From assembly GCA_902547215.1 (NCBI GenBank), contig CACCNI010000001.1, positions 23,501 to 87,500 of the forward strand: a DNA stretch of 64,000 bases, written 5' to 3'. A model generated the notes under the pieces. It did no database searches and was not told the DNA's origin. It saw only the letters and a program-made list of their open reading frames with translations. A program made the position numbers and the translations under genes. Source of the DNA: an uncultured Pelagibacteraceae bacterium (lineage in GTDB: Bacteria; Pseudomonadota; Alphaproteobacteria; Pelagibacterales; Pelagibacteraceae). Of this stretch, positions 48,535 through 57,868 are shown one piece after another. Within the stretch, counting starts at the first letter, position 1. Each line of letters starts with the position of its first letter.

Positions 48535-50292
48535 ATGAATTTAATTAGACAATCATTCTCAATTTTAGACAAGAAAATTAAAATCATTTTTTTTTTAATT
48601 TTATTTGCTTCGATACTTGTCTCTTTTATTGAAATAATTGGAATTGGAATTTTGGGGTCATTTGTAATGATGTTGTCAGATACAAATGGATTTTTAAAGT
48701 TATTAAATAAGTATGATTTTTTAAATTATTTCAAAAATTTAACTAATGACCAAATTCTAAATATATTTTTAATATTAATTCCTATTTTTTTTATTTCAAA
48801 AAATTTAATACTTTTTGTTAACCTTTATCTATTTAACAAATTTAAAGTTATTTTTGGTTATTCGATTTCAAAAAAAGTGTTGAATAGAAATATTTTGGTT
48901 AATTATGAACATTTTCTTACTAAAGAAAAAACAAAGATAATTCATGATATTAAAGAAGAAGTTGTCAGATTTACCGGTGTTTTTTTTTCTATAATAAATG
49001 TTTTAAAAGAAACTTTATTAATAATATTGCTATTATCTAGCATAATTATTATTAATTGGAAATTAACAATTATAATATTTTCTATTTTTATTTTTTTTTC
49101 TTTTATTTTATTTTCATTATTAAAAAGAAAACTTTATTTATTAGGCCTAGATTTAACAAAATTTAATTCAACTTTATTAAAAAATCTTGTTGAGACCTTC
49201 AATAATATTAAATTTATCAAAATTAGAAATCTTGAAAACTATTTTTCTAATAGGTCATTAAAATTTGTTTTAAGATCATTTAATACAAGTTTTCTTCAAA
49301 ATATTCTCGCCGCTTTGCCAAGATTGTTACTAGAGGTTTTTGCTGTAATAGGTTTATGTTTATTAATATACTTCTTTATGAATACTTCATTGCCCCAAGA
49401 AAGATTAATTGCAATTATTAGTTTTATTTCATTATCAGTGATAAGAATGTTGCCGTCTATAACTAGTTTAAACATAAATCTTAATAACATTACATCCCAC
49501 TTGCACTCATTAGAAATAATTAATAATTACTCTAATCTAAAAGTTATTTATCCAAAAAAAAAATCACCGAATAAAAAAATAAGAATTAATAGTTTAAAGT
49601 TCAAAAATGTTTTCTTTAATTATGGTGTTGATAAAAAAAATTTTTCAATGAAGGATATAAATGTTGAGTTGTCCAAAAGTGATATACTTGGTGTTTTGGG
49701 AAAAAGTGGAAGTGGAAAGACTACTTTTGCTGATTTAACTTTAGGGTTACTAAAACCAAGTAAAGGAAATATTTATATAAATAACAATCAAATAGTTGAT
49801 GGTAGTTTTGAAAATTTTGACATCTCTTATGTTCCACAGTCAATAAATTTGGTAGATGATAACTTAAAGGAAAATATCTCTTTAGGACATGATTTTGATA
49901 ATAATTTGATGAATAAAGTGATTTCATTTTCTGACTTAGAAGAATTTCATAAAATAAAACAAGATAAAAGTATTGGAGAAGATGGCAGCCAAATTTCAGG
50001 GGGACAAAAACAAAGAGTAGGTATAGCAAGAGCTTTTTATAGTAAACCAAGTTTATTAATTTTAGATGAACCTACCAGTGAGCTTGATTATGAAAGTGAA
50101 AATAAAATTATGAAAAATTTACAAAAACAAAATATAGATATTATAATACTGATTGCTCACAGACTTAACACTTTGAATATTTGTAATAAATTAGCTATTT
50201 TTAATGAGGGTAAAATTTTAGATTTTGGATTGAAAGATCAGGTAATTAATAATAACAAAGAATTAGAAAAATATTTTGATAGTAAAACATAA
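48535..50292 (+). CDS. ABC transporter, fused membrane and ATPase domains (PglK/MsbA-like flippase)
   Basis: A 585-residue half-transporter. Residues 1-330 hold six hydrophobic segments; residues 350-585 are the ATPase with Walker A GKSGSGKTTF, Q-loop YVPQSINLVDD, signature SGGQKQRVGIARAF, Walker B LLILDEPTSELD and switch His in IAHRL. A homodimer would flip a lipid-linked glycan across the inner membrane, as PglK does for oligosaccharides on undecaprenyl phosphate; the polysaccharide setting supports this. Its end converges with the next gene over a 10-bp inverted repeat. Confidence 0.85.
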   Translation: MNLIRQSFSILDKKIKIIFFLILFASILVSFIEIIGIGILGSFVMMLSDTNGFLKLLNKYDFLNYFKNLTNDQILNIFLILIPIFFISKNLILFVNLYLFNKFKVIFGYSISKKVLNRNILVNYEHFLTKEKTKIIHDIKEEVVRFTGVFFSIINVLKETLLIILLLSSIIIINWKLTIIIFSIFIFFSFILFSLLKRKLYLLGLDLTKFNSTLLKNLVETFNNIKFIKIRNLENYFSNRSLKFVLRSFNTSFLQNILAALPRLLLEVFAVIGLCLLIYFFMNTSLPQERLIAIISFISLSVIRMLPSITSLNINLNNITSHLHSLEIINNYSNLKVIYPKKKSPNKKIRINSLKFKNVFFNYGVDKKNFSMKDINVELSKSDILGVLGKSGSGKTTFADLTLGLLKPSKGNIYINNNQIVDGSFENFDISYVPQSINLVDDNLKENISLGHDFDNNLMNKVISFSDLEEFHKIKQDKSIGEDGSQISGGQKQRVGIARAFYSKPSLLILDEPTSELDYESENKIMKNLQKQNIDIIILIAHRLNTLNICNKLAIFNEGKILDFGLKDQVINNNKELEKYFDSKT

Positions 50293-50333
50293 AGAAAATG
50301 ATGATTTCTTGATCATAAATAACAAAAATTTAT

Positions 50334-50369
50334 TAGATGATAACTACTAATAGCAAACATTATCATCTA
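50334..50369 (-). terminator. Possible shared terminator: 10-bp perfect inverted repeat
   Basis: TAGATGATAA at 50334-50343 is repeated inverted as TTATCATCTA at 50360-50369, with a 16-base loop. It lies between the converging ends of the ABC transporter and the 515-codon gene, whose stop codon is part of the right arm. Read on the minus strand, the hairpin is followed by AATAAATTTTTG. The stem is A+T-rich, so it would be a weak terminator. Confidence 0.45.
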
Positions 50370-51914
50370 GATAATTTTAATCAATTTTTTATAAATTTCT
50401 GAATTTGTTATGCCATTTTGTAAAATTTTATTAAATAATAAAAATGTTGAATTTCTTTTAAAATTTTTAGTATGAATAGAATTTAAAAAAATTTTATACT
50501 TTTTATCTTTTGAAAGATCTTTCGTGCTTATTGTTTGAACATTTAAGCTATTCTCAAATATATATAAAAGTTTTTTGGCATTAATTTCGATTTTTTTTGA
50601 TTTTTTGAAATTTTGAAACTTAATAATATCATCAATATATTTGAAATAACTTGTTTTATTTTTTGCCTCGTAGGCAATTGCTATTTTTGAATATGGGGAT
50701 GAGCCAGCTGTTACTACTTTTTTTCCTAAGCATGCAAATTCTATTCCTATAGTGCCCCTTCCTGTTATTACAACATCACAAACCTCAAGTAAATCTTGGA
50801 CAGGGACTCTTTCTGGACAAAGAAAAATATTATCTTTTTTATATTTAGATATTAAATCCTTGAAAATTTTTTTTTCTCCATAAAGTCTTGAATTAGGATG
50901 ATTTTTAAAAATCCAAATTACATTTTCATTCGATTTATATGCAAATTTAAGTGTTTCTGTGAATTGTTCATAATAGTCATTAAATATAAATTTTCCTGGT
51001 GCATGAGGTGCGTCAGCAAAAGCGTGGCTAGCAAATAAAAATTTTTTTTTCTTTTCTTTTTGTAAATGTTTTAAAAATTCATAACCCTTGATACTATTTT
51101 GATTTGAAATCACATAATCATGATTTGTATACCAATTTGTTGTATTGAATTTAATTCTATTTTTATAAAAATTATTTACTTTTTTTTGAGAAATTTTTGA
51201 AGATATGTGATTAAATTTTTTCAGACTTATACAGTCAATACCATTTTTATAATAATTTTTATCATAAGAAATTATGCTAACACCGTTTTTGCTCAGTCTA
51301 AAATAAGCGTAATTTTTAATTCCCAATTTAGTGCCAATTCTCAAGGTAAGACCATGATTTCTTGAGCCTGTTTCTGTTCCAATCAAAATTTTTTTAATTT
51401 TTAATTTTTTTAAATATTTTTGGATTATTAAAAATCTGAAAATACTGGTAAAGTGTATTTTTAAAAAATAAAAATCTAATTTTGGATTTATAAATCTTTG
51501 TTCATAACGAATATTTGTATCGTAAATCAAATCTCCTATTAGAATATCATTAATATCAAATTTATTTATTAACCAATTAAATCCATTAAATTTAATTTTT
51601 ATTAATGAAGCAGTAAAATAATATAGAGAGACTAATAATAAAAATGGATTTAAAAATATTTTTTTTTTTGAAAAACCACTTACGAAATTATTATAACCTA
51701 GTTTTATGTATGTGTTAATGATCATACTATTAGGTTTTTGGTCCGTTAAAATTGTTGTATTTAGTTTAAATTTATTTGATAAAGCTAAAGAAAATATTGA
51801 AAGTTGGAATAAAGTATCAATCCTTTCTCGATCTACAAATAGCAAATTGCCGAGAGAATTTTTTTTTTTTTTGTAAAATTTATATTTTTTATTAAAAAAA
51901 TTTTTATCTATCAT
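50367..51914 (-). CDS. Putative surface-polysaccharide biosynthesis protein, GT-B-like
   Basis: A 515-residue protein with a C-terminal half that resembles capsule/surface carbohydrate transferases: VIWIFKNHPNSRLYGE (the HP motif seen in Kdo- and CDP-polyol-type transferases), NIFLCPERVPVQDLLEVCDVVITGRGTIGIEFACLGKKVV, and a following SPYSKIAIAYEAKN. The N-terminal half contains ILIGTETGSRNHG and is otherwise unremarkable. No signal peptide; one weakly hydrophobic stretch near 90-110. Possible donors include CMP-linked acidic sugars, but this is inference. It ends a three-gene minus-strand group with the methyltransferase and DegT-type aminotransferase. Confidence 0.5.
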   Translation of the reverse strand: MIDKNFFNKKYKFYKKKKNSLGNLLFVDRERIDTLFQLSIFSLALSNKFKLNTTILTDQKPNSMIINTYIKLGYNNFVSGFSKKKIFLNPFLLLVSLYYFTASLIKIKFNGFNWLINKFDINDILIGDLIYDTNIRYEQRFINPKLDFYFLKIHFTSIFRFLIIQKYLKKLKIKKILIGTETGSRNHGLTLRIGTKLGIKNYAYFRLSKNGVSIISYDKNYYKNGIDCISLKKFNHISSKISQKKVNNFYKNRIKFNTTNWYTNHDYVISNQNSIKGYEFLKHLQKEKKKKFLFASHAFADAPHAPGKFIFNDYYEQFTETLKFAYKSNENVIWIFKNHPNSRLYGEKKIFKDLISKYKKDNIFLCPERVPVQDLLEVCDVVITGRGTIGIEFACLGKKVVTAGSSPYSKIAIAYEAKNKTSYFKYIDDIIKFQNFKKSKKIEINAKKLLYIFENSLNVQTISTKDLSKDKKYKIFLNSIHTKNFKRNSTFLLFNKILQNGITNSEIYKKLIKII

Positions 51915-51921
51915 TAATTAT

Positions 51922-52731
51922 TTAGATCATTTTTTTAAAAATAGCTGTCATCATATTTCCAACACTTGGTGGAGAATTTTTTTTTATCTTTTTTTTATAT
52001 GTTTTGAGTTGTCTTTTTAAGTTTTTAAAATCATTGTCTAAATTTGCATACGGAGTATCTAAATATTCATATCTCATTACAATGTTTAAAAAACTATTTT
52101 TTAAAAAAAGTAAACTTAAATTAACATTATTAAAATGAAATAAATGTCCAGGGTGATTTTGATTAAAATCTTTATTAGATAAAAAAAATGTTAAATTATT
52201 AGAGTTGGGTGTTGCAGTTATATAAAATAAACCATTTTTATTAACACATTTTGCGAGTTTTTTGATTATTTCCTCAAAATTTGGAATATGTTCAATTACT
52301 CCCCTCATAATTATTAAATCATATTTTTCTTGAAAAACTTCTTTAATAGAAACTCTTCTTACGCTCGTGTCTACCCTGGCATCCTTATTAAAGTCATAAC
52401 CAATTTTTTTTGATTTGAATAACTTTAAAAAAGTACCATTCCCACAACCATAATCTAGTATTTTATTATTTTTGTTATCTTTGTAATATTTTAAGATTAT
52501 TTTTTTATCTAGTTTATATTGAATTTTTCTTAATTTAAAATCATTATTATTTTTCAAATAATTTTGATTAAAATATTCTTTACTATAAAGATCTTTTAAT
52601 TTTTGATTATTCGGTAAAGGATACTGGAATACAAATAAACAATTATTGCATCTATAATATCTTATCTGACTATGGGTATATAAATACGATTTATTTAGAT
52701 TTATAATTTTGCCACAGATTTTACATTTCAT
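51922..52731 (-). CDS. Class I methyltransferase with N-terminal zinc ribbon
   Basis: A 269-residue protein. Residues 1-35 carry two CxxC pairs (CKICGK and CNNCLF), a zinc ribbon also found on many sugar-modifying methyltransferases. The SAM site follows as KILDYGCGNGTFLKLF, with the strand-4 motif DLIIMRGVIEHIPNFEEII and a later LFYITATPNSNNL. It probably modifies a nucleotide sugar or glycan. It overlaps the aminotransferase stop (ATGA) and precedes the GT-B-like gene by 7 bases. Confidence 0.78.
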   Translation of the reverse strand: MKCKICGKIINLNKSYLYTHSQIRYYRCNNCLFVFQYPLPNNQKLKDLYSKEYFNQNYLKNNNDFKLRKIQYKLDKKIILKYYKDNKNNKILDYGCGNGTFLKLFKSKKIGYDFNKDARVDTSVRRVSIKEVFQEKYDLIIMRGVIEHIPNFEEIIKKLAKCVNKNGLFYITATPNSNNLTFFLSNKDFNQNHPGHLFHFNNVNLSLLFLKNSFLNIVMRYEYLDTPYANLDNDFKNLKRQLKTYKKKIKKNSPPSVGNMMTAIFKKMI

Positions 52732-53915
52732 ATAATTTTTGATTCTATGAATTTTTTTACTTTTCTTATTATATATTTTTGATCAATTGAGCTTAGCCCT
52801 GGATATAGTGGAAGACTAACGATATTATTGCCAATTTCATAGGCATTTGGGCACGTTTTTTTGTTCCAATTAAATAAAGATTTATAATTTTTCATATTTG
52901 TTACTGACCTATAATGTACGCCACCACCTATTTTATTTACATTTAGATATTTTAAAAATACATCTCTAATATTTTTTTGTTTGAACTTATTGGTATCAAA
53001 AACAAACAAAAACAAATGATACCCATGTTTAAAATTATATTTATAATTGTTTTGTAATTTAATTGGATAATTTTTTAATTCATTATAATAAGTATCATAC
53101 AGCTTCTTTCTTTTTTTCCACATGTAATTAATTTTGTTTAACTGTTTTATTCCTAAAGCTGCATTTAAATCTATCATATTGTATTTTAATCCTGTGTGTA
53201 AAATATCATAATGTTGATACGGCAAATTCTTAGGAGTGTTATCTGGCATGTATCTTTTCCATGCATCTCTAGTCATTCCATGTAAGCGCATAATTTTCAC
53301 TATTTCTGCTAATTTCCTATCCTTACAAGTTAACATTCCACCTTCACCAGTCGTAATATTTTTATTAGAGTAAAAACTATAACATCCAGAATAGCCAAAA
53401 TTTCCAACCTCTTTTTTTTTATATTTTGACTCAATTGCATGAGCACAATCCTCAATTATTTTTATTTTATATTTATTGGAAATTCTAATTATTTCACTCA
53501 TATCACACGGTAATCCTGCAAAATGAACAATTAAAATAGCTTTTGTATTTCGATTTATCTTCTTAATTATTTCCTTTGGATCAATATTAAAATCATTTTT
53601 TGATATATCGGCTAAAATTGGTTTAGCTCCAGATAAAATGATACTATTTATAGTAGAGGCAAAGGTCATTGGAGTAGTAATTACTTCGTCAGTTTTCTTT
53701 AAATTCATCGATAACAAGGTTAAATGAAGTGCAGCTGTACATGAATTAACTGATATAGCAAATTTAGTTTTTTTAAATTTCGAAAAGTCTTTTTCAAATT
53801 GTTGCGTTATCTTGCCAGTTCCTAACCAAGAAGAATTAATTACTTTTTTTACTGAATCAATCTCTTCTCTCCCAAGAAATGGTTGTCCAAAAGAAATGAA
53901 TTTTTTTTTTGCCAC
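52728..53915 (-). CDS. DegT/DnrJ/EryC1-type PLP sugar aminotransferase
   Basis: PLP-dependent aminotransferase of 395 residues acting on keto-sugar nucleotides. Features include GREEIDSVKKVINSSWLGTG, VNSCTAALHLTLL, DEVITTPMTFASTINSI, IEDCAHAIESKY and FYSNKNITTGEGGML, where the lysine binds PLP; HYRSVTN near the C terminus is also typical. Relatives PseC, LegC and SpsC make 4-amino sugars for pseudaminic or legionaminic acids. It is divergent from the class III aminotransferase gene, with 69 bases between start codons. Confidence 0.92.
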   Translation of the reverse strand: MAKKKFISFGQPFLGREEIDSVKKVINSSWLGTGKITQQFEKDFSKFKKTKFAISVNSCTAALHLTLLSMNLKKTDEVITTPMTFASTINSIILSGAKPILADISKNDFNIDPKEIIKKINRNTKAILIVHFAGLPCDMSEIIRISNKYKIKIIEDCAHAIESKYKKKEVGNFGYSGCYSFYSNKNITTGEGGMLTCKDRKLAEIVKIMRLHGMTRDAWKRYMPDNTPKNLPYQHYDILHTGLKYNMIDLNAALGIKQLNKINYMWKKRKKLYDTYYNELKNYPIKLQNNYKYNFKHGYHLFLFVFDTNKFKQKNIRDVFLKYLNVNKIGGGVHYRSVTNMKNYKSLFNWNKKTCPNAYEIGNNIVSLPLYPGLSSIDQKYIIRKVKKFIESKII

Positions 53916-53984
53916 AATTGTTGTATAAACTAGTAAATAATCAAATACAATTAAAACTTGAGTTTATAAAAGAAGAACAAAATA

Positions 53985-55289
53985 ATGAAATCTACTAAAA
54001 AATTATGGATGCAGTGCAAATTATTAATACCTGGAGGTAATGGATTGATTTCAAAAAGACCTGAAAGATATTCTGAAGATAAATGGCCAACATTTTATAA
54101 AAAAAGTAAAGGACTAAACGTATGGGATTTAAATGGAAAAAAATATAAAGATATGTCTCAAATGGGTATCGGAACCTGCGTCTTGGGATATGCAAATCAT
54201 TACATAGACAGAAGAGTAAAAAAAGCAATAGATATGGGAGTTAATAGTACTTTAAATAGCACTGAGGAATTAAAACTAGCAAAAAAGATTCTTAAACATG
54301 ACAAATTTGCTCAAAAGGTAAAATTTGCAAGAGGTGGAGGTGAGGCAATGGCAATAGCCGTAAGAATTGCAAGAGCTGCACAAAAAAAAGATTTCGTCGC
54401 ATTTAGTGGTTATCATGGTTGGTATGATTGGTACTTAGCAACTAATTTAAAAGGTAAAAATAGATTGAAAAATCATCTATTGCCCGGCTTAGAACCCTTG
54501 GGTGTTCCAAAAGCTCTTAAAAACACAATTTTTGGATTTAAATATAATGACTGCGATGATTTTAAGAAGAGGGTAAAAAATAAAAATTTAGCTGCCATCG
54601 TTATAGAGGGTTGTAGATTTCAAAATCCAAATAGAAAGTTTGTCAGAGAAATAAATAAGTTTTGCAAAATCAATAATGTTTGCTTAATTGTAGACGAAAT
54701 TACGTCTGGCTGGCGCAGTACTATTGGAGGCGTATACAAAAAATTTGGCTTGAAACCAGATATTGTTATTTACGGGAAAGGAATTGGTAACGGTTATGCG
54801 ATATCCTGTATTGTTGGGAAAAAAAAATATTTAAATTACGCAAATGAATCTTTTATAAGTAGCACTGCATGGACTGAGAGAATAGGCTTCGTTGCTGCCA
54901 ATTCAACCATAGATTTTTTTTTAAAAAATAATGTCCACTTGGAAATTGAAAAAAACGGAGAGTATTTAATAAATAAGTGGAGGTTATTGAGCACAAAGCA
55001 CGGTCTAAAAATTAATTTTTCAGAAAATCCAGCGTTAGCATCTTTTTACTTTGGCTATTCCAATCAAGTAAACTCTAAAATTTATAAGTTTTTTACTGAT
55101 CGAATGTTAGATTATAATTATCTTGCAAATAATAGTATTTATTTGTCATATGCCCACAAAAAAAAGGAATTAGATAGCTACCTTAAAATTTGTGATAAAA
55201 TTTTCAAAGAAATAAGAGATTTGGTTAATAATGATAGTAAAATATATAAACTTAAGTCTAGGAAAGAAAGTTTCAAAAGACTTACCTAA
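53985..55289 (+). CDS. Class III PLP aminotransferase (glutamate-1-semialdehyde aminomutase-like)
   Basis: A 434-residue fold-type I PLP enzyme of the GSA aminomutase group. Seen are LLIPGGNGLISKRPERY, LNVWDLNGKKYKDMS, KFARGGGEAMAIAVRIARAA, GYHGWYDWYL, LIVDEITSGWRSTIGG and YGKGIGNGYAISCIVG (PLP lysine). In polysaccharide loci such enzymes sit with SpsF-like cytidylyltransferases and are thought to make amino-keto sugars or acids rather than heme precursors. Its stop overlaps the next ATG by one base (TAATG), which supports a shared pathway. Confidence 0.85.
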   Translation: MKSTKKLWMQCKLLIPGGNGLISKRPERYSEDKWPTFYKKSKGLNVWDLNGKKYKDMSQMGIGTCVLGYANHYIDRRVKKAIDMGVNSTLNSTEELKLAKKILKHDKFAQKVKFARGGGEAMAIAVRIARAAQKKDFVAFSGYHGWYDWYLATNLKGKNRLKNHLLPGLEPLGVPKALKNTIFGFKYNDCDDFKKRVKNKNLAAIVIEGCRFQNPNRKFVREINKFCKINNVCLIVDEITSGWRSTIGGVYKKFGLKPDIVIYGKGIGNGYAISCIVGKKKYLNYANESFISSTAWTERIGFVAANSTIDFFLKNNVHLEIEKNGEYLINKWRLLSTKHGLKINFSENPALASFYFGYSNQVNSKIYKFFTDRMLDYNYLANNSIYLSYAHKKKELDSYLKICDKIFKEIRDLVNNDSKIYKLKSRKESFKRLT

Positions 55290-56053
55290 TGAACGATTGT
55301 ATATTAGTTCAAGCAAGAACAGGTTCCCAGAGATTAAAAAACAAAATTTTGTTAAAAATACAAGGTAAAACTGTTCTAGAGATATTAATATCTAGGCTTA
55401 AAAAGTGTAAGAAAATACAGAACTTAATAATAGTCACAACAAAAAAACCTAAAGATGATATTATTATAAGAATTTGTAAAAAAAATAAAATTGACTTTTT
55501 CAGAGGTTCCGAGAATAACCTTATTAATAGATATTATAAATGTGCAAAATATTATAAAGTAGACAATATCATAAGAATTACATCTGACTGTGTTCTTATT
55601 GATCCTAAAATAATCGATAAATTATATTCAGTTTTTAAAGCAAAAAAATTGGATTATGTGTCAAACACTACACCGCCTAATAAAAGTACTTTTCCTGATG
55701 GAACTGATGTTGAGATATTTTCATTTAATGTTTTGAAAAAATTAAATCGAGTTTGTAAATCTAAAAGTGATAAAGAGCATTTAACTGATTACATTTGGCG
55801 TGATAGTAAATTTAATACTTACACATTGAAGAATAAACTGGACTTATCTAAATTTAAATACTCTCTTGATTATAAATCTGACTACAACTCTATAAAAAAA
55901 ATTTTTAATATTTTAAAAAAAAAGAAAAAATTTGGATATATGATGGAAGTAATAAAAATTGTGAAAAAAAATAAAAAAATGCTATCCTTAATGAAGCGCT
56001 CACGAGAAATGTATTTAAAAAATAAAAAAATAAATCAAACCAAGTATTTATAA
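55289..56053 (+). CDS. spsF: SpsF-like cytidylyltransferase
   Basis: A 254-residue nucleotidyltransferase of the SpsF/CMP-NeuAc synthetase-related group. VQARTGSQRLKNKILLKIQG is the NTP loop, then TTKKPKDDII, FFRGSENNLINRYYKCAKYY, ITSDCVLIDPKIID and STFPDGTDVEIFS. It probably attaches CMP (or another nucleotide) to a surface sugar made with help from the overlapping upstream aminotransferase. The last 60 residues are extremely lysine-rich. A 190-base, very A+T-rich stretch without recognisable features follows. Confidence 0.85.
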   Translation: MNDCILVQARTGSQRLKNKILLKIQGKTVLEILISRLKKCKKIQNLIIVTTKKPKDDIIIRICKKNKIDFFRGSENNLINRYYKCAKYYKVDNIIRITSDCVLIDPKIIDKLYSVFKAKKLDYVSNTTPPNKSTFPDGTDVEIFSFNVLKKLNRVCKSKSDKEHLTDYIWRDSKFNTYTLKNKLDLSKFKYSLDYKSDYNSIKKIFNILKKKKKFGYMMEVIKIVKKNKKMLSLMKRSREMYLKNKKINQTKYL

Positions 56054-56246
56054 AATAAAACACGCAAAATTAAGCTCTAAAACTTTAAAACAAATAATTT
56101 TCTTAAAAAAAAAGAGGGGGATTACAGCTTTAAATCACTTTTTTTGTGGATTTAAAATAATTTAAAAGAGATATTAACATTAGAATAGTTTAATATTAAA
56201 TAGAAATTACTAAAATATATATATAAAAATTTAAAGTATATTATTG

Positions 56247-57164
56247 ATGAAAATTATTTATTTAATACCGACATATAATGATGAAGATAGTTTAATCAAA
56301 CTTATAAATGAAATTAATACAATTCATGCAGATTTTGAAAACAACTTTTTGATTATAAATGATGGTTCAGAAAAAAAATATGAAAAATTAAAAGATTTAA
56401 ATAATGTTAACGAATTATATGTAAAGTTAAATCAAGGCAATCAAATATGTATCGGTATTGGTTTAAGTTATCTTTTAGAAAATGATTTAAAATTTGATTT
56501 CTTAATAATCATGGACGGTGACGGTGAAGATGACCCTAAGTATATAAAGAATTTAATTAATACTGCCAAAAAAAATGATAATAATGACATTATCTTTGCA
56601 TCAAGAGGTACAAGGCAAGAGGGGTATCTTTATAAATTTTTCTACTTTTGGTATAAAATTTTCTTTAGGATATTAACTGGTCAAAAAATACATTTTGGAA
56701 ATTACAGTTGCATTCCATATAGATTATTAAATAAATTTGAGTACATCAAAGAGATTTACACTCATTACAGCGCCAGTATAATAAAATCAAAAATACCTTA
56801 TAAGTCAATAATATGTAATAAAGGGCATAGATATTTTCATACCTCAAAATTGAATTTTTATGGTTTCGTAAAACATGCGTTAAAATCGTTTTCTGTTTTT
56901 AGTGACGTAGTTTTAATGAGAATGTTATTTTTTTGTTTTATTGGTTTTTTTTTAAGCACAATTGGAATTGTATTATTGATAATTTTAAAATTTTTTTATT
57001 CTGAGGTTTTATTGGGATGGACATCAAACATGATATTGGGTTTTTCTATAATTGATGTAATATTTTTTTTATCTCTGGTTTTAACTCTGATAAATTTAAT
57101 TAAAAATAAAGAAACAAATTATAATTTTAAGTTAAAAAATTTTTATAAGGAATTTATTGATTAA
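56247..57164 (+). CDS. Family 2 glycosyltransferase with C-terminal membrane segments
   Basis: A 305-residue GT-A enzyme. The catalytic part contains YLIPTYNDEDSLIKLINEI, FLIINDGSEKKYEKL, LIIMDGDGEDDPKYI (metal site) and IHFGNYSCIPYRLL, followed by two hydrophobic segments (about 225-250 and 258-285). This is the layout of DPM/GtrB-type polyprenol-phosphate sugar synthases, but the acceptor is unknown. ATG at 56247 is preferred over a TTG directly before it. It is followed by a methyltransferase gene after 8 bases. Confidence 0.85.
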   Translation: MKIIYLIPTYNDEDSLIKLINEINTIHADFENNFLIINDGSEKKYEKLKDLNNVNELYVKLNQGNQICIGIGLSYLLENDLKFDFLIIMDGDGEDDPKYIKNLINTAKKNDNNDIIFASRGTRQEGYLYKFFYFWYKIFFRILTGQKIHFGNYSCIPYRLLNKFEYIKEIYTHYSASIIKSKIPYKSIICNKGHRYFHTSKLNFYGFVKHALKSFSVFSDVVLMRMLFFCFIGFFLSTIGIVLLIILKFFYSEVLLGWTSNMILGFSIIDVIFFLSLVLTLINLIKNKETNYNFKLKNFYKEFID

Positions 57165-57172
57165 GGGTTTAA

Positions 57173-57865
57173 ATGAACAAACTTCACTCTCAAATGGAAA
57201 TTTTCTTCAATACGCCAAATTGGAAGAATTACTGGATAAAAGATATCAAACAATATTCTACCGGAAATATAATGGAAGTTGGAAGTGGACTTGGGTCAAA
57301 TTTATTTTTTTTTAAAAAAATATTGAAATTTAAAAAATTAACTTGTCTAGAACCAGAAAAAAAATTATTTAAAAAGTTAATAGAAATAAATAAATCCGAA
57401 AACAAGAATATTTTTTTTATTAATAAATCGCTTAGTAAGATAAAAAACAAAAATAAATTTGACACAATATTATACGCTGACGTGTTAGAGCATATCAAAA
57501 ATGATAATAAAGAGGTTATGTTAGCTAAAAAATTTTTGAAAACAGGGGGTAGACTAATATTTCTTTGTCCCGCCCACAATTTTTTGTTCACCCAATTTGA
57601 TAAAAATGTTGGTCACTATAGAAGGTATAATAAGAAAATGTTTTCTAATTTATTGCCAGATAATATGAAAATTGAAAAAATATATTATTTAGACTCTTGT
57701 GGTTTTTTTTTAAGTCTTTTAAATAAAATTATACTGAATAGAAATCCCAAAGAGCATGAAATTAAAACTTGGGATAAATATATAGTTCCAATTTCGACCA
57801 TTTTCGACAAAATTACATTTAATTTTTTTGGTAAATCAATAGTTTGTATATATAAAAATTCTTAA
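57173..57865 (+). CDS. Class I SAM-dependent methyltransferase
   Basis: A 230-residue methyltransferase. Motif I is NIMEVGSGLGSNLFFF (about 31-46), strand 2 ends CLEPEKK, and motif II/III appear as YADVLEHIKNDNKEVM and GGRLIFLCPAHN. The FTQFDKNVGHYRRYNKKMF segment is common in methyltransferases of glycan loci. It lies in the same run as the preceding GT2 and the following fusion gene, with gaps of 8 and 3 bases. Confidence 0.82.
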   Translation: MNKLHSQMEIFFNTPNWKNYWIKDIKQYSTGNIMEVGSGLGSNLFFFKKILKFKKLTCLEPEKKLFKKLIEINKSENKNIFFINKSLSKIKNKNKFDTILYADVLEHIKNDNKEVMLAKKFLKTGGRLIFLCPAHNFLFTQFDKNVGHYRRYNKKMFSNLLPDNMKIEKIYYLDSCGFFLSLLNKIILNRNPKEHEIKTWDKYIVPISTIFDKITFNFFGKSIVCIYKNS

Positions 57866-57868
57866 TAA

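Noticed and set aside
56054-56246. Gap with a hairpin-like TAAATCAC...GTGGATTTA
   Set aside because: The stem has a bulge and no T run follows on either strand at the right distance, so it was not called as a terminator; no coding content was seen.
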